From Alkalispirochaeta americana (GTDB lineage Bacteria > Spirochaetota > Spirochaetia > DSM-27196 > Alkalispirochaetaceae): DNA of 64,000 nucleotides. A program made the translations under genes and the position numbers. Under the pieces are notes generated by a model that had not been told where the DNA came from, made no database searches, and worked only from the letters and a program-made list of their open reading frames with translations. The DNA lies in contig NZ_FTMS01000008.1 of NCBI RefSeq assembly GCF_900156105.1, positions 1-64,000 on the forward strand, read 5' to 3'. Shown here in pieces: positions 8,676-16,257 of the stretch. Within the stretch, counting starts at the first letter, position 1. Each line of letters begins with the position of its first letter.

Positions 8676-10220
8676 TCAACCGGTTTCCAGAGCCCTGAAA
8701 AATGATTCCAGAAGTTGCCCGCTCTTTTTGCCAACCCGTTCCTCCAGACGGCTCGAGGCATCGATCAGTTCTGGATGCCATCGTTCAATCACAGCCCCTA
8801 CCGTATCCGGTGAAAGCCCACCCGCAAGCCACAACGCACCGCGGAACCGTTCCCCGAAGAGATCGCACACCGCTGCAAGAACCTCTTCCGATACGGCCGT
8901 TCCCGTTCCTCCCGACCTGTGGCGATCATAGGCATCTACCAGGACCCGGGGCCCCGCGCAACGGGAGAGCAGGTGACGGGCATCCTGGGGAGAGGACGGG
9001 CGCACCGCCTTGAACGCAGGCCAGGCCAGGGAAGAGATATTCTCTCCCGAAGATTGGCCGTGGAACTGGATCGCCGCCAGCGCCCCCTCTTCCAGATCCT
9101 TCCGGGCTTGTTCCAGTCCCCTGGCGTTGGCCGGGTTTGCCCCAAAACCAGCCGGCTCGGGACCTTCCACGACAACCCCCACCAGGGGCACCGAGAGAAG
9201 CCCCGCCATTTCCCGGGCGAGGCCCTCCGGAGCCCGCCGGGGGGACTCGGCATAGACCAATCCCAGGATATCTGCCCCCAGATCCTGCGCCAGCAGGGCA
9301 TCTTCCCCGTTGGTAATCCCGCAAATCTTCACCAGCGGCCGAGCTCGCCCTGGCCCGGCCGCTACCACACGATGCGCCCGACGTCGGGCGCAGTACCGCC
9401 AGAAAGGGACGGGCCTGGCCCCTCGATCCGAAGATGCCTTGCTCATCACTGCTGCCAGAGCAGGAATACAATGAGGATCCCGAACGGCAGCCTCTCCCAC
9501 CAGAAGGGATGAGCAGCCGCTCTCCCGGGCCACGAGAGCATCCTCTCTGGTAAAAATTCCTGACTCGAAAACGATCTTCGCGGGCCAGTCCACATAATCC
9601 ATGAGTTCGGCCGGGCGAAGAAGATCGACCTGGAACGTACGCAAATCGCGACAGTTAATGCCCACCAGAGCCGGTGCCAGGGGTCGAATCTTTTCCACCT
9701 CCTCCCGGGTGTGAACTTCCACCAGGGCGGCAAGACCAAAGCGTCGAGCCTCTTCCATCAACCGGGCCAGAGCATCGAAGGAGAGGACCCCGGCGATCAA
9801 CAGAACCGCATCGGCCCCGAGGTTCCAGGAGACGGCCACATCCTCCGGTTCCAGGAGAAAATCTTTCCGGAGAATGGGCAGATCAGGTAACGCCCGGCGC
9901 ACCGACACGATATCCGCCAGGGCTCCGCCAAAGTGATCCTGCTCTGTGAGAACACTCACCGCCGAAGCCCCTTTCCGAAAATAGGTTTTCGCCTGCTCCA
10001 AAGGATTCAGATTCGCCTTGATGTCGCCCCGGGAAGGGCTGCGACGTTTTACCTCGCAGATGAGAGGCCCCGGAAAAGCGCGTATCTGGTCTCCCCCCAG
10101 CCGTCCCCGGGCGTAGAGTTCCCGATCCAGGCCCTGAAGAGGTCCGTCGTCGGGACCGGTCCCCCGAAGCCGCTCCCGTCGGCGCGCCACAATGCGGGAA
10201 AGAATATCCCCGCCCGTCAC
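8676..10220 (-). CDS. trpCF: Fused indole-3-glycerol-phosphate synthase / phosphoribosylanthranilate isomerase
   Basis: One 514-residue chain catalyses two consecutive steps of tryptophan synthesis. The N-terminal TrpC half (about 1-265) shows [15 protein letters not shown] and [13 protein letters not shown], typical of IGP synthase. The C-terminal TrpF half (from about 290) has [16 protein letters not shown] with the catalytic Cys and [15 protein letters not shown] with the catalytic Asp. The fusion order is as in E. coli. The ATG overlaps the trpGD stop by 4 nt (ATGA), indicating coupled translation. Confidence 0.96.
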   Translation of the reverse strand: MTGGDILSRIVARRRERLRGTGPDDGPLQGLDRELYARGRLGGDQIRAFPGPLICEVKRRSPSRGDIKANLNPLEQAKTYFRKGASAVSVLTEQDHFGGALADIVSVRRALPDLPILRKDFLLEPEDVAVSWNLGADAVLLIAGVLSFDALARLMEEARRFGLAALVEVHTREEVEKIRPLAPALVGINCRDLRTFQVDLLRPAELMDYVDWPAKIVFESGIFTREDALVARESGCSSLLVGEAAVRDPHCIPALAAVMSKASSDRGARPVPFWRYCARRRAHRVVAAGPGRARPLVKICGITNGEDALLAQDLGADILGLVYAESPRRAPEGLAREMAGLLSVPLVGVVVEGPEPAGFGANPANARGLEQARKDLEEGALAAIQFHGQSSGENISSLAWPAFKAVRPSSPQDARHLLSRCAGPRVLVDAYDRHRSGGTGTAVSEEVLAAVCDLFGERFRGALWLAGGLSPDTVGAVIERWHPELIDASSRLEERVGKKSGQLLESFFRALETG

Positions 10221-11893
10221 GTGGTTGCCTCGATAACGGAGGCCAGTGTTTTCTCAGCCTGGCCCTCTTTCAGGGCCTTCGATGCCAGCCGAACTCCCTC
10301 GTCGATAGTCTGGACGATCCCGTAGACCATGAGCGCTGCCCCGGCGTTCAGTGCAACTGCATCGTGCAGGGCATCCAGGACCGGGCCAGACTCACCCTGA
10401 AGCAGGCGAAGTGCCATTTCGGCGTTTTCCTGGGGATCTCCCCCGACAAGCAACTCCGGCTTGTGGGTTTTCAGACCGTAATTGTCCGCCTGAATCACAA
10501 ACTCTTCGAAGGTGGTCCGTTCCAGAAGCTTCTGCCCGTCACGATCTTCTCCGGCAGAGGAGCTGTCGGCAGAGCCCCCGTCGGGCTCTCCTCCTTCCAC
10601 AGAGAAAGAAACGATCCGCGTGGGGGCGCATACGCTGATCTCGTCCTGCCCGTCCAGGCCGTGAACCACCATGCCCCGACGCCCCCCCAGCAGAACCGCC
10701 GCCCGTGCAACAGGATGGAGATATTCCTCGGAGAAAACCCCGATGAGTTGATACCGGGCCCCCGCCGGATTCACCAGAGGCCCCAGGAGATTCATGATCG
10801 TCTTGATCCCCAGCTGTTTTCGTGCCGGCCCGGCAAAACGCATTCCTCCGTGGTACAACGGCGCATAGAGGAAGGCAAAGCCTGCTGTTTCCAGGGCCTG
10901 GCGGGCCTGGTCCGGCGTTATTTCCACTCCGATCCCCAGGGCACGGTAGAAATCGGCGCTTCCGCTGCGGGAACTCACCGCTCTGTTCCCGTGTTTTGCC
11001 ACTATAGCACCGCAGGAGGCGGCCACCAGGGCGGTGAGAGAACTAATGTTGAAGGTACCCAGACCGTCACCGCCGGTTCCACAGGTGTCCAAAAGAGGCC
11101 GGTCCATCGAAAGAGGAACCCGCTTGCGCTGTAAAACCCGGGCACACCCGGCGATCTCTTCAGGGGTAATTCCCTTGGCGTTCAACGCCACCAGAAAGCC
11201 TGCAATTTGGGCATCCCCCAGATTTCCGTCGGTGACCTCCTCCATGAACTCCTCGGCTTCCCCAAGGGAAAGATTCTCTCCGGCGATCACCCGCTCCAGG
11301 GTTTTGCGAGGTTTGAAGGGCTCCCTGCGGTAGTTCAGGAAGTTGGCCAACACCTTGAGCCCACTCTCGCTGCCAATCGACTCGGGGTGGAACTGAACCC
11401 CCTCCAGAAGGTACTCCCGGTGACGAATCCCCATGATTTCACCATCTTCTGACCAGGCCGTCACCTCCAGCTCCGGAGGCAGCGTCTCGGGATCGATCGC
11501 CAGGGAATGATAGCGGACAAACTCGGCCGGGGAATCGATAGAGCGGAAAAGCCCCTTTCCGTCGACCCGAATTCGATCGGTCTTTCCGTGGACGATCCGG
11601 CGAGCACTGATGGTACGTCCCCCGAAGGCCTCCCCGATGGCCTGGTGTCCCAGACAGACCCCCAGAAGCGGTATTACCCCTCCGTAACGGCGGATTACCT
11701 CCACAGAGATACCCGCCTGGGCGGGGCGTCCCGGCCCTGGCGAGATCACGATCCGTGAGGGGTTTCGCCGGGAGATTTCTTCCAGAGTAATCTGATCGTT
11801 TCGAACCACCTGAAGGGGTTCCTCGGTGAGTTGCGCCAGATACTGGTAAAGATTGTGCGTAAAGGAATCATAGTTATCGATTATGAGAATCAT
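10217..11893 (-). CDS. trpGD: Fused anthranilate synthase glutaminase / anthranilate phosphoribosyltransferase
   Basis: The 558-residue protein joins TrpG and TrpD. Residues 1 to about 190 are a class I amidotransferase beginning [15 protein letters not shown], with the nucleophile Cys80 in [15 protein letters not shown]. From about 200 the phosphoribosyltransferase domain follows, with [16 protein letters not shown] and [15 protein letters not shown]. The glutaminase supplies ammonia to TrpE; the TrpD part makes phosphoribosylanthranilate. Its start overlaps the trpE stop by 4 nt. A similar fusion exists in E. coli, here combined with a trpCF fusion in the same operon. Confidence 0.96.
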   Translation of the reverse strand: MILIIDNYDSFTHNLYQYLAQLTEEPLQVVRNDQITLEEISRRNPSRIVISPGPGRPAQAGISVEVIRRYGGVIPLLGVCLGHQAIGEAFGGRTISARRIVHGKTDRIRVDGKGLFRSIDSPAEFVRYHSLAIDPETLPPELEVTAWSEDGEIMGIRHREYLLEGVQFHPESIGSESGLKVLANFLNYRREPFKPRKTLERVIAGENLSLGEAEEFMEEVTDGNLGDAQIAGFLVALNAKGITPEEIAGCARVLQRKRVPLSMDRPLLDTCGTGGDGLGTFNISSLTALVAASCGAIVAKHGNRAVSSRSGSADFYRALGIGVEITPDQARQALETAGFAFLYAPLYHGGMRFAGPARKQLGIKTIMNLLGPLVNPAGARYQLIGVFSEEYLHPVARAAVLLGGRRGMVVHGLDGQDEISVCAPTRIVSFSVEGGEPDGGSADSSSAGEDRDGQKLLERTTFEEFVIQADNYGLKTHKPELLVGGDPQENAEMALRLLQGESGPVLDALHDAVALNAGAALMVYGIVQTIDEGVRLASKALKEGQAEKTLASVIEATT

Positions 11894-13302
11894 AGGTTGC
11901 CCTCCAGACCTACGGCCTTCATCAGGGCCGATAATTTTTCCCGGGTCTCTTCAAACTCCCGCTCCGGCCGGGAATCGTAGACAACTCCCGCCCCGGCCTG
12001 CAAGACAAGTTCGTCTCGTATGCGAAGCCCTGCCCGGATGGTGATGCAACTGTCCAGGTTTCCACCCGGTTCCAGATAGGCCACCACGCCCGCGTAGAAC
12101 CCCCGGGGCACCGGCTCGGTCTGACTCACCGTCTCGATAGCCCGGATCTTCGGAGCACCGCTCACTGTTCCTGCAGGGAAGGTGGCGCGCAGAGCGTCAA
12201 CGCCAGTCTTTCCCGGGGCCAGATCCCCTTCCACCTGGCTCACGATGTGCATGACCCGGGAGTAGCGTTCCACCTTGTGATAGGCGGTCACCTCCACCGA
12301 GCCAGGCTGGCAGACTCGACCCAGATCGTTCCGGCTCAGATCAACCAGCATCAGATGCTCGGCAAGCTCCTTGGGATCTCCCAGAAGCTCTCTCTCAAGA
12401 TCACGATCTTCCTGATCGGAGGAGCCTCTCCGGCGAGTTCCCGCGATGGGTCGCATCAGGGCCTTTCCCTTTTTGACCCCCACGTGCGTTTCCGGGGAGG
12501 CCGCAAAAAGCTGAAACTGATCAAAATCGAGAAAGACCAGATACGGCGCGGGATTGGAGGAGCGCAGCCTCCGGTACGCCTCCAGGGCTGGCATATCCGT
12601 GCGCACCCGGCACCGCCTGGAAAGAACTCCCTGGAGAAGGTTCCCCGCGACAATCTCACCCTGGATTTTCTCCACGCCCTGCTCGAAGCGGCTTTGATCC
12701 TGGGAGTCAAAGATCGGTTCTGCCGTGTAGTCTGCCTGCTGATCCTGAAGATAGTTAAAGTCAAAATCCTGAATTTTCCGCTCCGTCTCCCGGAGGGCTT
12801 CTTCCAGATTGATTCCCCTTTCGCGATAATTCAGGCCAATTAAATAGAGAAGATCGCTGTAATGATCAAAGACCAGCAGAACGTGGCCAAAGAGAAAGGC
12901 TGCATCGGGTATCCCCAAAGGATCGGGCAGGTCAGGAAAGGAGATGGAATCGCAGAAACGGGAGAACTCATAGGAAAGATACCCGATCCCCCCCGCAGGA
13001 AAGGGAAAATCCTGCTGTGGTCCCCGATGCTGATCGGCAAAGTAGGAGAGTACGTCAAGAATGTCTCGAGCGTTACTGCGAATCTGATACCGCCGCGAAC
13101 CATCGTCAAAGTAGATCCCCCCACCCCGCTGATACACCCGGAAGGCCTCCTGCACGACCAGCAGTGAATAGCGGGCACGGCCACCCTCAAAGGTGGCAGA
13201 TTCCAGAATGACCCGGGCCTTGAGCTTGCACGCCAGCCCGTAGGGGGTGAATCGTTCCCCTGAAAGAACCTTGATAATCTGGTTATCGCCTTGATGTTCC
13301 AT
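11890..13302 (-). CDS. trpE: Anthranilate synthase component I
   Basis: It converts chorismate to anthranilate with ammonia from TrpG, the committed and normally tryptophan-inhibited step. The chorismate-binding C-terminal domain shows PIAGTRRRG and [18 protein letters not shown]. The N-terminal part has [11 protein letters not shown], corresponding to the inhibitor-binding ESA region. Two ATGs 18 bp apart (13302 and 13320) each have the same GGGAGGAACG ribosome site because of a perfect duplication, so six-residue longer and shorter forms could both be made. The shorter is listed. Expression should be set by the attenuator immediately upstream. Confidence 0.96.
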   Translation of the reverse strand: MEHQGDNQIIKVLSGERFTPYGLACKLKARVILESATFEGGRARYSLLVVQEAFRVYQRGGGIYFDDGSRRYQIRSNARDILDVLSYFADQHRGPQQDFPFPAGGIGYLSYEFSRFCDSISFPDLPDPLGIPDAAFLFGHVLLVFDHYSDLLYLIGLNYRERGINLEEALRETERKIQDFDFNYLQDQQADYTAEPIFDSQDQSRFEQGVEKIQGEIVAGNLLQGVLSRRCRVRTDMPALEAYRRLRSSNPAPYLVFLDFDQFQLFAASPETHVGVKKGKALMRPIAGTRRRGSSDQEDRDLERELLGDPKELAEHLMLVDLSRNDLGRVCQPGSVEVTAYHKVERYSRVMHIVSQVEGDLAPGKTGVDALRATFPAGTVSGAPKIRAIETVSQTEPVPRGFYAGVVAYLEPGGNLDSCITIRAGLRIRDELVLQAGAGVVYDSRPEREFEETREKLSALMKAVGLEGNL

Positions 13303-13335
13303 CGTTCCTCCCGTTGGCATCGTTCCTCCCGTTGG
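13300..13335 (-). repeat. Perfect 18-bp duplication of the trpE ribosome site and start codon
   Basis: CCAACGGGAGGAACGATG occurs twice in direct succession on the coding strand (13335-13318 and 13317-13300). Each copy contains a GGGAGG Shine-Dalgarno sequence and an ATG, and 18 bp keeps the two starts in frame. Confidence 0.95.
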
Positions 13336-13338
13336 AAT

Positions 13339-13364
13339 AAAAAAAAGCCGCGTTCTCACGCGGC
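13339..13364 (-). terminator. Intrinsic terminator of the trp attenuator
   Basis: On the coding strand GCCGCG (13364-13359), loop TGAGAA, and CGCGGC (13352-13347) are followed by eight T (13346-13339). Flanking AAAA pairs with the first T residues, giving a stem of up to 10 bp. It ends just before the duplicated trpE ribosome sites. Confidence 0.93.
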
Positions 13365-13371
13365 TTTTCTA

Positions 13372-13420
13372 CCGCGGACCAGTGAGCACCGGTCCGCATA
13401 ACATGTTTCAGGAGCGGACC
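13372..13420 (-). promoter_or_regulatory. Competing stem segments of the trp attenuator
   Basis: Segment A, GGTCCGC (13420-13414), can pair with segment B, GCGGACC (13397-13391). B can instead pair with C, GGTCCGC (13380-13374), forming an 11-bp stem GCGGACCGGTG/CACTGGTCCGC with one G-T pair. The end of C, CGCGG (13376-13372), can pair with CCGCG (13363-13359), the 5' arm of the terminator. If a ribosome stalls at the Trp codons, A:B plus C:D form and transcription continues. If it reaches the stop codon it covers A, so B:C forms and the terminator folds. The pairings are seen; the switching is inferred. Confidence 0.82.
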
Positions 13421-13423
13421 TGT

Positions 13424-13495
13424 TTACACGGCCCACCACCACTGAAGAGATGTCTGGTTGAGATATCCTGCTGAAGGGGTTGCTTCCTTCTTCAT
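13424..13495 (-). CDS. trpL: trp leader peptide with three consecutive Trp codons
   Basis: A 23-residue ORF starts MKKEATPSAGY and ends SLQWWWAV, then TAA. Three adjacent TGG codons (13441-13433) lie just before the stop, as in classical trp leaders. The following RNA contains mutually exclusive hairpins and an intrinsic terminator. No Shine-Dalgarno sequence is present; the ATG lies 7 nt after the TAAAGT -10 element, so it is probably translated from a leaderless mRNA. Stalling at Trp codons when charged tRNA-Trp is scarce should relieve termination before trpE. Confidence 0.9.
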   Translation of the reverse strand: MKKEATPSAGYLNQTSLQWWWAV

Positions 13496-13502
13496 GGAAT
13501 AA

Positions 13503-13532
13503 ACTTTACCCCCATCAGGAATACAAGGTCAA
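13503..13532 (-). promoter_or_regulatory. trp operon promoter
   Basis: Leftward, TTGACC (13532-13527) and TAAAGT (13508-13503) are 18 bp apart; GTAAAG at 17 bp is an alternative -10. The predicted start coincides with the leader peptide ATG at 13495. The promoter lies between the ssb terminator and trpL, so the trp operon is an independent unit. Confidence 0.7.
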
Positions 13533-13553
13533 GCAAAAATCAGGCATCCGGGG

Positions 13554-13614
13554 AAAAAAGGGAGGGAGAACCCCGCCGAGGGGACGCTGCGACAGGACTT
13601 GCACCTTCCCTCCC
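13554..13614 (-). terminator. Terminator after ssb
   Basis: On the coding strand GGGAGGG (13614-13608) can pair with CCCTCCC (13566-13560), followed by TTTTTT. An inner CCCC/GGGG hairpin lies in the loop. It separates ssb from the trp promoter. Confidence 0.65.
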
Positions 13615-13624
13615 TGGTATGTCT

Positions 13625-14074
13625 CTACAGAACGTTAACCTCGGCCTCCATGTCCCGGGCAGAAATTATATCGCTGTAATCATTATGCTCCTCCGCCGGA
13701 TCCTCCTGATCGTTCCCAAGACCGGGGCCCTCCGAAGAGGCCCTCTTGGGAAGAGATCGAAATTCTACATGCTCGGCAACAATTTTGACCCGGGACCGGG
13801 ACTGTCCTTCGGCATCTTTCCAGCGATCCTGTTTGAGTCGGCCCACTACCCGGACCCCTCTTCCCTTTTTGAGGTATTCGGCACAGTTTTCCGCCAGGCG
13901 GGCCCAGGCCTCGACATCAAAAAAGGAGGTTTCATCCTGGGGCTCGTCGTTTTTCTTGTAGCGATAGTGCGTTCCCAGGGCGAAATTGCAGACCGAAGTC
14001 CCCGAGGGGGTGCTGCTCAGAACAGGGTCCCTCGTGAGATTTCCCTCCATGAGGATGGAGTTAAGATCATTCAT
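13625..14074 (-). CDS. ssb: Single-stranded DNA-binding protein
   Basis: The 149-residue protein has an OB fold beginning MNDLNSILMEGNLTRDP, with FFDVEAWARLAENCAEYLKKGRGVRVVGRLKQDRW typical of bacterial SSB. It protects single-stranded DNA and recruits repair and replication proteins. AAAGGAG precedes the ATG. The C-terminal tail is acidic but ends EAEVNVL instead of the usual DDDIPF tip that binds partner proteins. It is monocistronic, with its own terminator. Confidence 0.93.
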   Translation of the reverse strand: MNDLNSILMEGNLTRDPVLSSTPSGTSVCNFALGTHYRYKKNDEPQDETSFFDVEAWARLAENCAEYLKKGRGVRVVGRLKQDRWKDAEGQSRSRVKIVAEHVEFRSLPKRASSEGPGLGNDQEDPAEEHNDYSDIISARDMEAEVNVL

Positions 14075-14226
14075 GCGATACTCCTTTGCGTTGTGTTTTC
14101 ATGTATCAAGAGGAGTTCTGGAGCATTACTGCTTGAATGAATTGATTTTTTTTGAAAAATAATTCCACTGCCTGATTCTTCCTGAAAGGCGATCACTTCA
14201 GGGTGAATTTTGACTATACTGATCGT

Positions 14227-15195
14227 ATGAACAGCCTCGATCGTGCCCGTGAAGGAACATGGCGGGCCGCCCGGGATCGGCTGCGCCGTCCCCGGGATCT
14301 GCTGGCCCTCTATTTTCAGGAACCTCTCCAGGAAGAGCCCCGAAAAGCCCTTCAGGAAACAGCCAGAGAGCTTCAGAACGCCGCCGAAGGGGGCATGCTC
14401 GAGGTAAAACGGAGGCGATTCTCTCAGCTGTACCAGGAACTTGCCGAGGCTCAGTTCTCCAACTCCCCCCTCAGGCATCTCCCCGAACTTGCCTCCAGGG
14501 GAGCGCTCCTGGTGGTAGTCGTGGGGCTTCAGGGAGCAATTCTGCGAGACCAGTCGGCCTGGGGTGAGCAGACGCTTCCGGCTCACGGCCATAACCCGCC
14601 CCGTTCTGAAGAGGCCGCCGGCGAGCCCGGTGCGGCCGAAGAGATGCGCCTCATCGTCGCCGATGTGAAAGATATCATGGCAAAAGACCCCTCGGCACGG
14701 ATGGATGGGGCGATCAAGAATATCCTGCTCCAGCTCCAAAAGTACAAGAAGGAAGCAGCCACCTTCCAGAAACTGAAAGAGCAAGCATCAGAATACCGTC
14801 TGGAAATGTACACCCGAACTTTTTCTGCCTCCTTTCAAGAGATTTTTTCCAGCATTCGCCGCAACTACCAGGAATACCAGGCCCGAAAGACAGGAACCCC
14901 CCTCATGGATACCTCTAAATGGTCAGCAGTTGTGGTGGACCAGATGGAAGAAGCCCACCGGATTCACGCGACAGCGCTCTTCCTGACGAAGGAACAGAGC
15001 AATCTCCGGGAACCTCTGGTTACCCTGGCCCGGCGGGCAGAAACAGCGGGCGCCCTCCTGGACAGGGATCAGGAAGCAGCCCGCGCCTGCGCAGGAGGAG
15101 ATCAGGAAGCCTGGCGCCTTAACAGGGCTATAGCCCAGGAGGCAGCTCGAAGGCTTCTGGACTGGACAGATTCACCACACCCGGAAGAATCCTGA
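14227..15195 (+). CDS. Hypothetical protein, helical and Gln/Glu/Arg rich
   Basis: No family was recognised. The 322-residue sequence is strongly charged and mostly helix-forming (EPLQEEPRKALQETARELQNAAEGG, IKNILLQLQKYKKEAATFQKLKEQ), with a hydrophobic strand ALLVVVVGLQGAIL near residue 100. There is no signal peptide, so it should be cytosolic. A GTG at 14203 opens the same frame, but TATACT at 14215-14220 would start transcription at the ATG of 14227, which was therefore preferred. It is a single gene between ssb (divergent) and the pilus operon (convergent). Confidence 0.72.
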   Translation: MNSLDRAREGTWRAARDRLRRPRDLLALYFQEPLQEEPRKALQETARELQNAAEGGMLEVKRRRFSQLYQELAEAQFSNSPLRHLPELASRGALLVVVVGLQGAILRDQSAWGEQTLPAHGHNPPRSEEAAGEPGAAEEMRLIVADVKDIMAKDPSARMDGAIKNILLQLQKYKKEAATFQKLKEQASEYRLEMYTRTFSASFQEIFSSIRRNYQEYQARKTGTPLMDTSKWSAVVVDQMEEAHRIHATALFLTKEQSNLREPLVTLARRAETAGALLDRDQEAARACAGGDQEAWRLNRAIAQEAARRLLDWTDSPHPEES

Positions 15196-15221
15196 CAGGT
15201 CCACCGGCGCGAGCCCGAAGT

Positions 15222-16178
15222 TCAGAAAGAGGAGATGGTGAAGGTAATGACATCTTCAAATCGCCCTGGCGTAACTTGCCCGAAGGAGCCTATCGTCACG
15301 TCCAGGGGTATCGTTTCGAACTCCTGGCTCGTGCCAAAAATCAGGTTTAATTCCACCAGACCGGGCCGGGATAGATTCACCGGCACCCCCCTGAGACGCA
15401 GCTGGTAGGGAATAGGCTCTCCCGATGGAACCGTCTGATTTGCCAGAACTCCGCCGTTCTGACTCGCCGCCTCGATCCTGAACCCCACGTTGGCCCGGTA
15501 TTCAAGGACGGCCGAACGCCGTTGCCCCGGAGAAAGCTGGTAGAAGTTCATCTCGTAGGCATCCTGCCCCGAGATTCTGATCTGAGCCACCGTGGGCGTA
15601 ACAGACTGAACAGAAACGGTGCGGCGCGCTACCAGCTCCAGCTCTTCCAGACGCGGACTTCGTCCCCGATAAAGCGAGAAAACCACGCGATCCTGATAGG
15701 CCCCTCGACGGACGAATTGCCCTGAGGGAATCTCCACTCTCACCGTTCTGGTCTGGGTGGAGAGGGTGTTCCCCGAGTTCCCGAAGCTCCCCCACAACAC
15801 CTCTTGCCGGGAAAGCGACCCCGGAAAGTCGCGGAGAATCTCGTTGTCAGGGGTATAGAGGTTATAATCCAGACCAGGAAAGAAGACCCCCAGAATACCC
15901 TGGAAGGGCATGATTCGGGGATCAAAGGATCCGCTCCTGCCGGGGGAGGCCGTCACCACATATCCCGTTGGCCCACCCCTGTGCCCGATGGTGACCTCCA
16001 TCGTTCCCTGGGCAGGACTGAAGATCTGGTTATCCACCGTGACCGGGGAGGGAATCGAGACAAACTCAAGCCGGGGCGGGCCCGGAGGACCGGCAAAGAG
16101 GACGCGGGGGAGGCAAAAAAACACGAGGGTCGCCACGGCAAGGGCCATCATCGGATGTCTGGCTGCAAAACTCTTCAT
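15222..16178 (-). CDS. Putative pilus tip protein, spore-coat-U-like
   Basis: It is the last gene of the chaperone-usher operon. The 318-residue form starts MKSFAARHPMMALAV with a good signal peptide ending near LFAG. The protein ends with TPGRFEDVITFTISSF, the donor-strand-like motif seen at the end of spore coat U pilins, and its size fits a two-domain tip adhesin such as CsuE. An ATG at 16253, 4 nt after the usher stop, would add 25 residues and allow coupling. The start is therefore uncertain. Role as tip adhesin is inferred from position and fold. Confidence 0.72.
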   Translation of the reverse strand: MKSFAARHPMMALAVATLVFFCLPRVLFAGPPGPPRLEFVSIPSPVTVDNQIFSPAQGTMEVTIGHRGGPTGYVVTASPGRSGSFDPRIMPFQGILGVFFPGLDYNLYTPDNEILRDFPGSLSRQEVLWGSFGNSGNTLSTQTRTVRVEIPSGQFVRRGAYQDRVVFSLYRGRSPRLEELELVARRTVSVQSVTPTVAQIRISGQDAYEMNFYQLSPGQRRSAVLEYRANVGFRIEAASQNGGVLANQTVPSGEPIPYQLRLRGVPVNLSRPGLVELNLIFGTSQEFETIPLDVTIGSFGQVTPGRFEDVITFTISSF

Positions 16179-16257
16179 CGTTTCCCGGGCCTCCTCTCTG
16201 TTGTTCCGTCCCCCCAGAGGTTTCTCTGGTGTGGTCCGGCTGGATTGTTCCATTGTA

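Noticed and set aside
13339-13532. T-box riboswitch upstream of trpE
   Set aside because: No T-box consensus sequence or specifier loop; the WWW leader peptide explains the region.
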